64,000 nucleotides of DNA from Lytechinus variegatus (GCF_018143015.1 NC_054751.1:29651783-29715782), one strand, 5' to 3'. Positions 21,177 to 33,859 are shown, numbered from the stretch's first letter. Translations and numbers: made by a program. The notes: generated by a model from the letters alone, not told the origin.

Positions 21177-24100
21177 GTAATTAAAAAAAAATTATTTCAA
21201 AAAATAGATTCTTGTCATGATTGTCAATCTTGTTCAGACGTGACTCAGAGTCAGACACCTGGCAGCCGTCTGTTTCGAGGTTTTTTAAATTTTTAATTTT
21301 TAAAAAAATTCTCGTACACAGACGGCTCGCTATCATGCAGCCATCATTAGGGGGTTCACAATGCAAAATCCCCCCGACGTGGCTCATTGAATTTTGTCTT
21401 TATTTCATAAAAAATATGTAAAAATAACTTTACCAAAATAATGATTATTATTCTGTTGAGGCCTGAAATGCACCAATACAGGGAAAAATAAACTTCAAGG
21501 GAAAAAAACGGTGACTTCGGCTGTCGCGCAACTTCACTCCCCTGTTTTATCCAAATAATACATAAACATATGGCCATTGAATGATTGAGTACCTGTACAG
21601 ATCGAGCTAGAATTTCGGTCTCTGTATTTGGTTAGTGGAGCCAACGTAGTTCAGCGGAACAACCAACATAACAGAGACCGAAGCTTTTGGTCTAATGTCA
21701 GACATGTCATTGTCAATGCATGTTGACATTAGTTGAGAGGAAAAAGTGAGACTTGTTTGTTTTTTTGAGTTTGTCATGTTTGTGAAGACATTTGTCTTTG
21801 AAGTTGAGTTTGACTCGTGTCATGTCGAGTAGACCTCACTTTTTACTTCTGTTTTTGAACCGTAAATAATCAGTATACGCTCGCAGACCTACCGCAGTAC
21901 CAAAATTTAAATTTGCATACAGCATAAGTTTGAAACATGATTTTTACTCTCTGAATAGACCCTAATATTAATGCAGAGTTACTTGCTAGTTCAGTAGTTG
22001 AGATGAGACGAGTCAAGACTGATAAGAATAAGACTTAATTATTTTTTTATAAATACATGTATATATAACAATGACACAAATGCATGCAATTCATCAAATA
22101 AATTGCATGAATGGTGTTGATTTTGTTGAGAAATTGGTGCAGTTCATGTTTTGGAACTAACAAACATTTGTTTTCAGCTCTAATGCCCATTTCAGTGTTT
22201 TTTCTTTCCATTTTAGCAAACACTTTGGTCAGTGTTGCTTAAATTCAGGTTATTGATTGATTAGGTATTTTAGACTTAATCTGTGCACAACTTAAGCAAA
22301 AAGTAGGTTGCTAAAATCAATGAGGGGAAAAAATGCCATTAGATTAATGTAGGGTAGGCAATGGCACTAGATTTGTGCTGTAGACATGTGTCCAAAAAGT
22401 CATTACAGTAGGTGAGTAGGCCTCAAATTTTCTTTCTATGTTTCGAGTGATCAATATAGTCAAATGTAATGGCATTTTCTGGTAGCCAAGTTGATTATCT
22501 ATCGACAGGGAATGGACACAAAACTCTATAAATTAGCTGTTGCCTGGGCCTGATGAAAAGGATCAATGACTAGCACAAGTGAGGCATATATTTATTTTCT
22601 GAAAGAAAATGTTAAAATAACTTTAAAGCTTAAATCCTGAATCAACAGTGTCATGTTGATGTTTAAATGAAAAATAAATCAAATGAGATTTTGAGACATA
22701 TGATATAGCATGTAAATTTATTATTATTTTTTAAATATTTTCTCCTTAACAGTGACACATTAGTGACAGCATATGAAGGGGAAGCAATGCAACTGTTTGA
22801 TCCTATATCTGCCAAGTTGATCACCAAGATTCCTAATGCTCATACTGATTGTGTTAACTGTATCAGGTATGTACATGTATTTTGTCTTGTTGGCTACATG
22901 TAATTTGATTGCACACACACAAAAATATAATAGGTTTGCAAGGGACTGAAGTCTGAAGTGCCAAACCATGTTCCCAATTTACCCAGGGCTGTCATATTTT
23001 CATCTTTGACAGTATTTTTATTTGAATGAATTTAAAATATGTGACTTCCAAGAAATAATGCTATGGATAAAAAAATATGCTTATCAATGTTTGAACTGTC
23101 AACTGTCTGTTTTTTCATATAGTAGGCAGAACCGTTAAATCTCTTCTGTTGAATTTGGCAACCAGGTTAGTTGATCATTCATGTGACAACAATCAATGAC
23201 ATTTCGTTATTTATTCTTACCCCCCCAAAAAAAAAGATTTTTAGACAGCCGTACCTTTGCATCCGGGTCAGACGACAAGACCATTGCATTGTGGGATATA
23301 CGTAACCTTAAGCGTAAGATCTGCACACTGAAAGGTCACAGTAATTGGGTGAAGAGCATAGAATACTGTCAAAAGTCTGGTCTTCTCGTCACATCGGCCT
23401 TTGATGGCAATGTTCTTGCCTGGGACATCAATAGGTAAGTGATCAAACTTGTCAATTTTGTGATGCTTTGCAGTGTGTCCTTCAAAAAAAAAGAAAGATA
23501 AACTTTGGTAACAGGTACATGTAGATTATATCATCATCTAATATAATTTTCACATTCAGGATGAGATTGAAAAATATCTAAGTTGTTTTGATGTCAGACA
23601 CATTTAAGAACTACTGAAAATTGCAAATTGATACCGAAAAACATTGTTCTTCTGGTCAGTTGAAAGTCAGATTGTGATAAACTCTGTTAGTTTTTGAAAG
23701 GAGGATTAAGCTGACAAATGCAACTTAAAAAGTTGAATGCAAGTCCCAAATGTGCTCTATTTGGTTGGAACTGGAAAATCAAGTTGCATTTGATTTTGGG
23801 AGTTATGTTGATTGCAAATTCCTGCAACATTTCTCAGATAAAAAAAAATTACCATCATTTAAGTAAAGACATTAAAGAGCACTAAGGATGGCTGATTAAA
23901 GCTCTATGCTGCTGATGGTCATGATTGCTTGTAGATAAATATTAATATTTTATTTTCCCAGGGTAGCCACTTAGGAAACTACTCTTCCATTGGGCCCTGC
24001 ATAACATTATATGTTATTATTACCCTTGTCCAATCCAAATGCTTAGCGCAGCCCTAGCAAGAAGACAAAAGGTCCCATTTTGTGAGTCTTTGGTATGACT

Positions 24101-25790
24101 CGGACAGGGATCGAACCCATGACCTCCCGTTCATGAGGCGGGTGCTCTACCACTGAGCCACTAACCTGTAAGCCTAAACAAAGGTGTATTGTGTCGTTCA
24201 TTATCTTCATACACTCACACTGTAGGTATCAGGATGAGATGCAATACACCAAACTGTTCCACCTGGAGAGTCTGATGCGGACACGCCTCACACCCGACTC
24301 CTCCAAGCTCATCATGTCAACATCCGAAGGTTACTACCTGGTGATCCATGACCTTGACCTTACATCCTTGGCAACAGACTTTGATGAATTTGAACCTTCA
24401 GAATATTGTGACCTTTTATTGGATGAAGCCAAAGAGGAATTGAAGGAACACGAACATAACCATTTGTTTCATCGGTCATGGAATCGGCCGGAGATCGTGA
24501 TGGACTTTCCGGAGGAGGGGTTTGCGGAGTGTATATCGTCTTTAGTTGTTCATCCACAAGGCTGGTGTATGGTGTCTCGGTATACCACTACAGAGGAGGA
24601 CCAAGAGGTAAGCTTACTTATATGGGGGAGGACAGGGAATAATTTTACTGGTACAACATCGCAGTAGCAAGTTTTGACATAGAACTGTTCAGAGCACAGT
24701 TGAAAGCATTTCTCTAATAATCACAAATGCTTATCAAATTTGAGAAGTAATATTATTCCCTGAGCAACATATATGCGTACAAGCCCAACATAACTCAAGG
24801 GCGTTGATTTCAGTGTACCTCTGCAGGACTTGTGCATACAGAACTGATTATTCATCTTCTTGTCAAGAATTATTTTTAAAAGATAAATATACATTTTAAA
24901 AGCTTTCTCAAGTTTATGTCTGTCAAAGAATGGACACTTGCCTTTATCGGAAAGGCAGATTTGGTAAGAGCTTTTGTTGAACTTGATGTGTGCCAAGATT
25001 CACCATTGGCACTAATACACACAGCTTCTTTTCCTAAATCCTAAGTTGTGGGTCTGATTAAAAAATTGGGAAAAATCAGCTGATAATTATAAAAAAATAA
25101 AAAAAGGTAAAAATGAAATACAAAATTGCCCAGAATGGTGTAATCACATCACTTGGCACTGGGCCACCCATGTGACCTGTCTGCTGGGTGCTCTCAGATA
25201 TGGTGTATGGCAAGCCTTCAATTATTTGTCACCTTTTTAGTGGCACCATTCTTGTCTTTAAAAAGATCAAGGTATTGTTGATACAAGAGGTATCCCTCCC
25301 ATTCCATCAGAAATAAACTATTTCATATGTTTGATGACGTTAATTCATCTCTTTAACTTTTTTGTTGTTGTTCCAGTTGACCTGTGTGCATGATTTACAA
25401 GAGACTTCTATTCCCGATGATGAACCTAAGCAGGATCCAAACCAGAGACAATTTTCTCCTTTCAAAGCCAAACAAAGACTACTCTATTACGCTGTGGAGC
25501 CAAACGATGGCAAAGGCTACATCAAGGAACTCAGTATAAGTCCCGACGGCCGCATCATCTGTTCCTCGTTCAGCCACGGGGTACGCCTGCTTGCCTTTAA
25601 TACTCAGTGTAGTGAACTCTGCGATATACAATACACCAACCCCCCAGCTGGGCCTCAGGGACTGAAACAAGTTAAACTCGTATCTTGTCATCGAGCAACC
25701 GTTCTTACGTCTCGTTTCTCGCCAACGCAGTGTCTACTCGTCAGCGGATGCCTGGAAGGAAAAGTGGTGTTCCATCATCCGTACTTATAA
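20833..25790 (+). CDS. DCAF10: DCAF10 (WDR32), WD40 substrate receptor for CUL4-DDB1
   Basis: Five coding exons join in phase: 20833-21176, 22753-22866, 23237-23434, 24226-24607 and 25377-25790, giving 483 codons and stop TAA. All introns are GT-AG. DCAF10 family proteins bind DDB1 and present targets to the CUL4 ubiquitin ligase. The blocks GAVFNLEFSP (near residue 105), TIALWDIR, GHSNWVKSIEY, DGNVLAWDINR, LMRTRLTPD, GYIKELSISPDGRI and GVRLLAFNTQCSEL are characteristic of DCAF10. WDIR (residues 172-175) is the WDXR motif used for DDB1 contact. Human DCAF10 is longer (559 residues) because its N-terminal region and the Ser-rich linker between WD repeats are longer; here that linker is short and acidic. 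ATG at 20833 is the first in-frame start. No transcript data, so untranslated regions are unknown. Confidence 0.9.
21177..22752. other. DCAF10 intron 1
   Basis: AT-rich, without exons. One inverted pair, TTTCGGTCTCTGT near 21616 and ACAGAGACCGAAGC near 21679, could form a hairpin of about 12 bp with a 40-base loop. Confidence 0.5.
22753..22866 (+). CDS. DCAF10: DCAF10 exon 2
   Basis: 114 bases between CTCCTTAACAG and GTATGTAC. Encodes the rest of the first WD repeat, DTLVTAYEGEAMQLFDP through HTDCVNCI. Confidence 0.9.
23237..23434 (+). CDS. DCAF10: DCAF10 exon 3 (WDIR motif)
   Basis: 198 bases between an unusual acceptor, C7 then a run of A with AAAAG, and GTAAGTGA. Position 23237 restores RFLDSRTFASGSDDKTIALW; a competing AG eight bases later would drop the conserved FLD. 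Contains WDIR and GHSNWVKSIEY. Confidence 0.88.
23995..24166 (-). mobile_element. tRNA-derived SINE in DCAF10 intron 3
   Basis: On the minus strand the head reads GGTTAGTGGCTCAGTGGTAG (A box) and then GGTTCGATCCC (B box). The remaining body ends in an ATTATTA-like tail to the left. The head resembles tRNA but is followed by a non-tRNA body, so a SINE is more likely than a functional tRNA. Confidence 0.65.
24226..24607 (+). CDS. DCAF10: DCAF10 exon 4
   Basis: 382 bases between CACTGTAG and GTAAGCTT. Encodes RYQDEMQ, LMRTRLTPDSSKL, the GYYLVIHDLDL repeat, an acidic linker and the HPQGW block. The final codons are TEEDQE. Confidence 0.9.
25377..25790 (+). CDS. DCAF10: DCAF10 exon 5 with stop
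   Basis: 414 bases from TTGTTCCAG to TAA. Encodes the last two WD repeats, including GYIKELSISPDGRI, GVRLLAFNTQCSEL and SRFSPTQCLLVSG. The stop codon directly abuts a MITE end (25791). Confidence 0.9.
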   Translation: MTCVHDLQETSIPDDEPKQDPNQRQFSPFKAKQRLLYYAVEPNDGKGYIKELSISPDGRIICSSFSHGVRLLAFNTQCSELCDIQYTNPPAGPQGLKQVKLVSCHRATVLTSRFSPTQCLLVSGCLEGKVVFHHPYL

Positions 25791-26354
25791 CACCTGGGCA
25801 ATATTTCCTAAAGCTGTTTGTGAGTCGCACACGACTGGTGATCCTTTCTTGGGTGCTTGGTCAGATTCTCAATCATATTGATTCCCGTCAGCTAAAGTTG
25901 AAATCAGAGTCCTGTCCTTATACAAAGAGTTGCGATTGATCAAACCAATTAAGTATATGGAAACCCATCATTGTTATAATTTTCCTACAAAAAAAATTGC
26001 ACCATGTTCTTTGTTAACAAAGTGGAAAACACTAAATTATAAATACCACAATAGATTATGATTTTACATCATATTTTGGAAACATATTGAAAAAAAACAT
26101 GCATCTTAGATGTTGGTGTTGCCGGCTTTCCGTAGGTATAGTTGATCGGATCAATTGCAAGACAGGGCCCAGACCTTTGTAGATTAAAATTCTCATTTGA
26201 ATGGACAATCCAATCGTAGTCAAATTTGAATAAGGCGAGGGAGGGTACACTCCAATTATGTGAATTTGAGGTGTCACATTTAGCACAAGAAAGGGCTACC
26301 AGTCATTCCTAAAGTCATACATAGTTTACTAACAGCTTTATGAAACCACCCCGG
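25791..26354. mobile_element. MITE, CACCTGGGCA/CCGGGGTGG ends, at DCAF10 3' end
   Basis: Left CACCTGGGCAATATTTCCTA and the inverse of the right end, CCGGGGTGGTTTCATAAAG, share AAAGCTGTT, GACTGGT and CCTTTCTTG blocks. It begins at the base after the DCAF10 stop codon, so the 3' untranslated region is MITE sequence. Related to 63113-63283. Confidence 0.6.
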
Positions 26355-26896
26355 CTATGGTTCTCAATATTTTCTTTCTTTTGAATAATTTATTTACCGT
26401 AGTCTAGTAGTCATGAATTTCACCTGCTGCATACACATGTAGAATCATGAATAGATTGGACTTCCCCCAGCTCACTTTAGTTTCATACCATTAAACTGTA
26501 ACATGGTATAATACTTTGGATGTGAGGATTTGGCTACTGGCCATTGGTCTGTGTGGGACTGCGGGAAGATGATGGAGACAGAAAAAAGTCATTCTTTTGC
26601 CAGCATAGTATTATCCTGCAAAAACATTACTTTTTAATTCTAGTACTAACTCCCATTTTGGGGATTTTTTTTGGAAACTTTTGATAAAAAGCTATGAATT
26701 ATTTTTCTTGCATATAATACCACTACTTGACCAATGTGGCTTGCTCCTTTAATCAAACTGCATGTCTCGGAAGTCACTTTTTTTGCGCCTACATGGAGGT
26801 CGTGCAATTTTGATGGAGATGTCAAAGGTCAGTCCCAACTAATTGATTATCATGTTTCTGTTTGTTTATAGACATCTGTAATAAATGCTATTATAT
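26355..26896. other. Non-coding sequence downstream of DCAF10
   Basis: No exon or recognisable element boundary seen. Confidence 0.4.
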
Positions 26897-27186
26897 AATA
26901 ATAATAATAATAGGCATTTATAGAGGGCCATCTATCAAGAAATAATATATTCTGAGGCGCACTGTTTATTATTATTATTACCCGGCTTTAGCGCGAGCAG
27001 CCTTTCAGCGCTCATGCATTCAAGGAATTAATCCTACCGGGTACCCATTTACCTCACCTGGGTTGAGTGCAGCACAATGTTGCTAAATTTCTTGCTGAAG
27101 AAAATTACGCCATGGCTGAAATTCGAACCCACGACCCTCTGTTTCAAAGTCAGAAGACTAATCTACTGGGCCACAATGCTCCATAT
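26897..27186 (-). mobile_element. tRNA-derived SINE
   Basis: Minus-strand head GGCCCAGTAGATTAG (degenerate A box), then GGTTCGAATTTC (B box). The body GGTGAGGTAAATGGGTACCC and a TATAAATGCC plus ATTATT tail at the left match those of 32148-32390. Trinucleotide runs mark the tail. Confidence 0.75.
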
Positions 27187-27189
27187 ACA

Positions 27190-29237
27190 TCCCCAGGTAC
27201 CCAGGGTTTGATAAAATCAATACATACACGTTTCATATTTTACTTTCATTAAGTACAATTATCCATGCCCATCGGATTTTAGAATACTGTAAGTCAAATT
27301 GAATTATAGCAGAATATATCTTAGAATTGTTGGCAAGTACATGAAAAGTGTGGCAAACAAGCAATTCTATTCTCATTGACAGTCAAAAGATTTGAACCAC
27401 AGACCTTGTGAGCAAGTATGTACACTCTGCTGTGCTGCCAATGCCATTCAGAAAAATCCATAATAGTTGCAAATTTGAGATCACTTCACAAATTTACAAA
27501 TGCGCCCTCAGTAATTACTTAGTTAAGCACGAATAGGCATGCATATATACAATAAACACCTAATACATGTATCCCATGAATTTGCTCTATTTCTGGTCAT
27601 TTTAAAGTGACTCTTCAGCCTTCTTTAAAAAAGGGACACCTTTAAACTTGTTCAAACATGGTCTATATGTACACAGAACTTTTTCCGGGGGGAGGGGGGG
27701 GCTTGTAAAAATTTCTAAGAAAATTGAAAACAAGGTAGTGAAGCGAAAGAGCTTGCCATGGGTAACTTTTACATTTTCTTAAGTGGAATCGCAGGATTTT
27801 GTGCTCACTTGGTGAATTTTGTGGACATTTTTACTTTTAAAAAAAGTAAGTTTTCAAAATTTCGGGGGTAGGGGGGCAACTGCAACCTTTTAGTATCCAC
27901 TCCTGTAGATCTGTATGTGCATTTATTTGCATTTATTTGTAAATATACTACAACTACATAGTGCTGTATTCTATTGTCTTTCTGGGAACTTGGTACATGT
28001 ACATGAAGTACCACGTAAGAAATTACACATTCTATACCAAATTAATGAATTTTTAGCTTCTGCATGGTGTATTAATTACTAAATTGTAATGGATGGCTGC
28101 CCCACACTCAAATATCCCCGAGGTTTCAGATATGGATGAATTGTTATAATTTTACTCTGAAAAGATATTGAGCCTCGTCGATTTGGCGCTGCACAGTGGC
28201 TGCCGGGCCCATGATCAATTTGGCAGAGTAAATTTTCTGAGTATTTCATGAATATTTTGAACAATAAAATATGGATTTTCATCATTTTGTTCATTTTTTC
28301 ATATTGCACTTTAAACTCCTATCCCCTTGCAAGGATGTTTTCTTTCTCCTGCTTTTTTTTGCCCTTCTCCATTTTGAAATTGATAATATGCAATTAAGCA
28401 AAGCAATTTCAAAACTAGCTTGTATTCCATCTCTTCAAACTATATCCTCTTACCATGTGCAATTCGATGCAAAAATATATCACATTATGTGGTGGAAGAA
28501 TTTTTATATTTGTTTATGAAAGGCGGCAACTCTTTCAATTATGATTTTTCAAATTAATCATGAGCTTAGGTCACTGTGAAGTTGTGTGAGTAAATTATAC
28601 ATGTAAACACTTCAAAAATGGTATAATTTGAGTGATTTTATTGAAACGCCCTTTCATATGATGTATATAATATTCACAATTCATAAAAACAAATTTTCAT
28701 CAATTATTGCCTTGGCAATTTAGGCATAAATATGCTTACTCAAATATTTACTCAATTTAAAGGTACAATCCATGTTCACCCAATTTATAAACAGACAAAG
28801 CTCATAGAAAACACATACATTTATTTGAAACCAGAGCTAGTAAAATCATAGACTTGATGGCATCAAGTGATGCATCTCTTTTACTTAAGAATTTCTCCAT
28901 GAGCTTTCATACCGTCATTTTGATAAATTTGGTTTGGGATGTGATTTAAGTGCTAATTACAAACAGATATACAAGTATGACTGCACTGAAATGGGGATAC
29001 CTTGGAATTCGTTTGTAGACAACCCTTCTTGCTTTTGATCACGTGTGTACTTTTAGAAGCAGCTTCATGTTTAGAATGTATCCCTGAGTATTTTTTTTTA
29101 CAAGATTTCAAATTTGAATGCCCAGGTATCCAGTATGTATTGATCAGTAATCAATTCAACTTTCCCATTTTCTATTGAAATATAATAAAATCAAGGATAA
29201 TGTAATCTAGACAATTATTTGAGAAACCACATGGTTA
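27190..29237. other. Non-coding AT-rich sequence
   Basis: I see a degenerate tRNA-like match on the minus strand near 27385-27450 (GGTTCAAATC), possibly an old SINE, and G-rich tracts near 27690 and 27870. No coding exon. Confidence 0.4.
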
Positions 29238-30071
29238 TTAAAGGGGAAGTTCACCCAGGAGAAAACTTTGTGGTAAAGATGGCAGATTTTTTTTTCTTAA
29301 ATACTGGTGAATGTTTGATGAAAATCTATCAAAGATTAAGGAAGTTACTATAATTTTAAGCTTTGGATTTGTGACGTCATAAACCAGCTGCTGCCCCTTA
29401 TGTTATGTAATATAAAATGCATAAATTTCATTTTTTTAATGGTGTGTGATGACTTTTTTTTTTTTGCTTTTTAGCAAGTGGTGTGAAATGATTTGTCTAT
29501 TGATATACTGAAGGTACGGTAAAAATCATTTTTAATTTACTGAGTAAATGACATTTCACTGATTTTGTTGCAGTAAGATACAGTGTTCATGTATGTAGGA
29601 GAGCTGCTCGCATATGACTTCACAAATCAAAAAATGAATTTCTAATAACTTTTTTATTCTTTGGATTTTTCTCAAGCCTTTGGCAATATTTATATCATAT
29701 TGGATGGCTCTGAATTGAATACCAGAAATATTCAAAGAATTTGGGCAAATATTCCACGAATCGCAGATGAGTGGAATATTGACCCTAACGAGTGGAATAT
29801 TTCTGGTATTCCATGAAATATAGCCATCCTATATATATTATTATCATCTATCCCATATGAATATTGAATATGCTCACATATTCAATAGCAAATTTTGTAC
29901 AGGAGCCTACGGGATAATCTTTGGATTTCGGTTATTCTAGGGATACCCTCTGATACTGCACAGGCAGTTAATTTATTGAATGGCTAAAACACTCTATACA
30001 GATGATAATTTTCATTATTTCTGTTGCCATTTTTACAATAAAGTTTTTGTTAGGATGAACTTCCCCTTTAA
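29238..30071. mobile_element. MITE, TTAAAGGGGAAGTTCACCC ends (copy 2) with nested hairpin
   Basis: Ends match TTAAAGGGGAAGTTCACCC and its inverse GATGAACTTCCCCTTTAA, and the interior resembles 17469-17976, including TTTGTGACGTCATAAA. It is about 330 bp longer because other sequence interrupts the right half from about 29695, including a palindrome at 29700-29832. Confidence 0.75.
29700..29832. mobile_element. Small palindromic insertion
   Basis: GGATGGCTCTGAATTGAATACC and GGTATTCCATGAAATATAGCC face each other, with CAGAAATATTC paired to GAATATTTCTG. It interrupts the surrounding MITE, so it is younger than that element or part of a sub-family. Confidence 0.45.
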
Positions 30072-30777
30072 TGTGCATGCATGTGGCTCCGCTGCAGTGT
30101 CTGCCTCATTAACGGGAGATAATGAGTAATGATCTCTGGACGAGTCACACCAAAGACTTTCAATAAATGGAACATTCTGCTTTTTTAGCTTGGTTTTCAG
30201 ATTGGAGTAGTAAAGTGCAATGCTATGCTATGTACTGCTGACTGGTAGATCAGTTCCGTAACTGAAGTGGCTACCCTGAGTCAATAAAGCATTTTTGTCT
30301 TGCCTGTGTAGCAGAACGAGAATATTGATAGGCTCCCCTTTTCTGATTAGAGAGTCAACAATTTAAACCAAAGTTAGTTTTTGAAATGTCATCATAACTT
30401 GATAAGTATATTGATCTATTTCATTCCATTTACCTAAATGCCCTGTTATATCTTAAAAGTGTATGACTTCTGTGCTCATGAATGCTTGTCAAGGATAAAA
30501 GCTCCAGAAGTCCAGAGATAATATTACTGTCTTTCTTTTTGAGCAAGATATGACTTAATTAATTATAATGATGAACTCTTTTAAGGACAATTGTTTCTTT
30601 TATTTTACCTTTTTATTCTACCAGTAAGAACATGATTATGATGGTACACAACTATAATAAATTTGTTGTATCTCAAAAACAAAAGGTTAAAGGGGGAAGT
30701 CCTGACAATGCATGTAATTTGGTTTGATAAAAGCAGAAGACTGCTAGAAACAAATATTAACAGGGAGGCCTGAAATT

Positions 30778-31357
30778 TAAAGGTAAAGTCCAGAAAAATG
30801 TTGATTTTAACCAATAGAGAAAAATCAAACAAGCACAATGCTGAAAATTTCATCAAAATTGGATGTAAAATAAGAAAGTTATATTTTAGAATTTTGCTTA
30901 ATTTCACAAAACAGTTATATGCACAACTCAGAGACATGCAAATGAGAGAGTTGATGATGTCCGTCACTATTTCTTTTGTTTTTTTTTTGTTTGAATTAAA
31001 CAATAATACAATATTTCAATTTTTACAGATTTAACAACAAGGACCAACTTGACAACCATAAACTGTTAAAAGAATGGTAATTAAACATATTCAGGGATGA
31101 ATGAAACTTTGTTTCACTGGATGATTAGGAGATTATTAGAGTATTTCAGATTTCATATAACAAAATACCAAAGAAATAGTGAGTGGATGATGTCATCAGT
31201 CCCCTCATTTGCATACCGCCCAGGATGTGCATTTTTTGTGAAAGTAAGCAGAACTTAAAATTGTCACTACTTATTATACATCCGATTATGATGACTTTTT
31301 CAGTTAAGGATTTTTCTCTTTTTATTAGAATTTTGTTGGGGTGGACTTTTCCTTTAG
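30778..31357. mobile_element. TTAAAGGTAAAGTCC-type MITE
   Basis: Left TTAAAGGTAAAGTCCAGAAA pairs inverted with GGTGGACTTTTCCTTTAG at the right. The internal TGATGATGTCCGTCACTATTTC and AAATAGTGAGTGGATGATGTC are also inverted. No coding capacity. Confidence 0.65.
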
Positions 31358-31439
31358 TTTTTTTGATACATGTATCTCATTCAAATAGCTGACAAGCCAT
31401 CTTTATATTTTGTGTAACATAAATGCATGTTCGGAGGTG

Positions 31440-32140
31440 TCAGTGCCACATAATCTCCCGTCCGACTACCCCCCCCCCCCCCCCCGTTCACACGTGATGA
31501 TAAAATTTTGCTCAATTTTCTGAGCTTTCCCTAACTTTGTGGTTGTGTTCACTTCCTATCGAAATAGAGCTTAGAAAATTATTTGCAGAAGCTTTCACTG
31601 GTTATCTTTTGGTAACACATCCTCTCCACCCTTCCCCTCCTCTCTTTCTGTCTGTCTCTCTCCTCCTCTATTACTTGACTCAACTGTAGCTGCTACAATG
31701 TCTCAATTCGCACAGGAAAGTAACCCTGCTCGTACATGTGTAAAATGGACAAAGTAATGACAAAATTACAGGTTGAATACTGTATTATTTTGCAGTACCT
31801 CGGCAGAGGGTACAATGTCAGCTAGGCACGATACATGCGATGTAGTATTTAGTTAAATACTAGTACATCATGTTGATATGATGCATGTAATTGCATTTAG
31901 CAAAAGGTGTCGGATACTTTATATAAATCTATTTAATTTCACATTCAGTCATTGTCTTGGGTTGATTTTTTTCATTGTAATAATTCTATAATTTTGTTCA
32001 GTGAGATAAAGAGAGAAATTGACCATAAGAGATAAGTGTGAAATGGGAAAAGATTACGTAACTTGCTACAGAGGATGATACACAACGAGATGGAGACAGA
32101 TACAGGGAGGGGTAGGGGATGGAGAGAGAAAGGAGAGACA
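31440..32140. other. Non-coding sequence, poly-C run and pyrimidine-rich tract
   Basis: A C run near 31469-31486 and pyrimidine-rich sequence near 31620-31670. No exon seen. Confidence 0.4.
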
Positions 32141-32147
32141 GGAAGAA

Positions 32148-32390
32148 AATAATAATAGCTGGATTTATAAAGCGCTTTTTGCCTGAGGATACAAAGCGCT
32201 GCTACTATTACCTTGGCTTTAGCTTGAGCTATGAGCTACCAAGGGATTACTCCTGCCGCGTACCCATTTACTTCACCTGGGTCGAGTGAAGCAGACAGTG
32301 TGGAGAAATTTCTCGCTGAAGGCTGGGATTCGAACCCACGATCCTCTGTTTCAAAGGCGAGAGTCAGAACATCTAGACCACGGTATACCC
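32148..32390 (-). mobile_element. tRNA-derived SINE
   Basis: Minus strand: head TGGTCTAGATGTTC (A-box remnant), then CGTGGGTTCGAATCCC with an intact B box. The body includes GGTGAAGTAAATGGGTACGC and ends GCGCTTTATAAATCCAGC with an ATTATT tail. Same family as 26897-27186. Confidence 0.75.
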
Positions 32391-32834
32391 ACAGCCCACG
32401 AGGAGCCTCGAGGAGGGCAAGGGAGAGAGAGAATAAAAGGGTGCATCGAGAGAGATGGGGATGTTGGAGAGATAAAACGACACAATGTTGAAAACCAAAA
32501 TATTGATTTGGTACACAAACGCACAAGAATGGAATTACACAATGTCACTGTGTTGCAAGCATCTCCCTGGTTGCATCGAAGACCTTCCACTTTGTTGAAT
32601 AGCGCCCCCTCTTTAACTGAAAGTTGAATGCTCTCTTCCTGACTCTCCACACGGCGTACAAAATATGAAACCGAAGCCAAAAATTTCTGGGACGAACTCT
32701 ATCCATTTCTTTGACCAGAGATATGCCTGTTTTGTGGAGCCCCTCCCCTCTCTTTTCCTGTCTCTTTTTGTCACTCAATTGTAATTCATACCTCTAAATC
32801 TATCTCATGCAATCTCCCCCATCTTTATTTCTAT

Positions 32835-32890
32835 CTATCCATCCATCCACCCACCCAACCATCCATCCATCTATCTATCTATCTATACCT
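32835..32890. repeat. (CCAT/CTAT)n microsatellite
   Basis: Tetranucleotide repeats CCATCCAT and CTATCTAT with interruptions. Confidence 0.9.
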
Positions 32891-33859
32891 ATCTTTCTAT
32901 AACTATGTACATCAGTAAGTCACTTTCGCCCACCTCCCTCTCTATGTATCTATTCTCCTTCACACTTTCTTTTCTCTCTCTTCCCTTTTACATTTTTTAA
33001 AACATAACTATTTTCCCCCATCTGTCCAATACCTACCAAATGGACATGAATGTCCAAAATTTACGATTTTGTAATTCCCTTGACGATGATACTGTGTAAA
33101 GAAGTGAATACATTAACCCTAACTAGGCAGGGTTTTTTTTTTTGGCTGTTCTGTGGCCGGGGAGGGGGGGGTTGATTCAACCCCCCCCCCCCCTTTGAGA
33201 TCTCGGCCGCCGATCGCGCGAGCGCCGCAAAATATTTGCAAGCTGGTAATGTGCGATGTAATCTACAAGGCTGTATGGTAAAATTTTCGAAAGTAATATT
33301 ATTTTATATGAATTAATTATGCTAATTTATGCATAAATCATACTTTTGCTCTAATTCACTAAATAAAGCTTCTAGAATGCTAATTTTTGGTAAAAATATT
33401 CTTTGAAGCATTCTTAACAATCGCAATTGAAAAAAACTTCGTTTTGGAAATCAATTTCTTATGTATTTGATTGTTTTATTAATTTCTTATGTATTTCTAT
33501 ATTTTTCAACCTTTGGTTTTTGCCTGTTAAAGCAAAATAATCATATCTTTATGAATAAGATGAGAAAACTCAATTTGCATTGACTTTGTACACAAAATCA
33601 CGTTTTGGAACAATTTTTGGTCTGACATGCACTTACGAAACGTTGCATAATTTCGGAAACGCTTACCCGGGTGTCGTAAATTTGGTCTCAAAAGATGCGT
33701 AAGACTTACAAGTATAAACTCTGTGAGTGGCGCGGTCAGAAAATTTCGCGCGGCGGAATGATCGCAGAAAATGTAAAGGGGGGTGATTCAACCAGTGGTG
33801 TAGCTACGGGGGAGGGGGCTAGGGGGCAGGTGCCCTCCCCCCCTCCTGAAAAAAATTGG

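Noticed and set aside
32231-32778. Overlapping frames of 77-113 codons on both strands
   Set aside because: They run over a SINE and its flank; the Arg-rich residues come from tRNA-like sequence.
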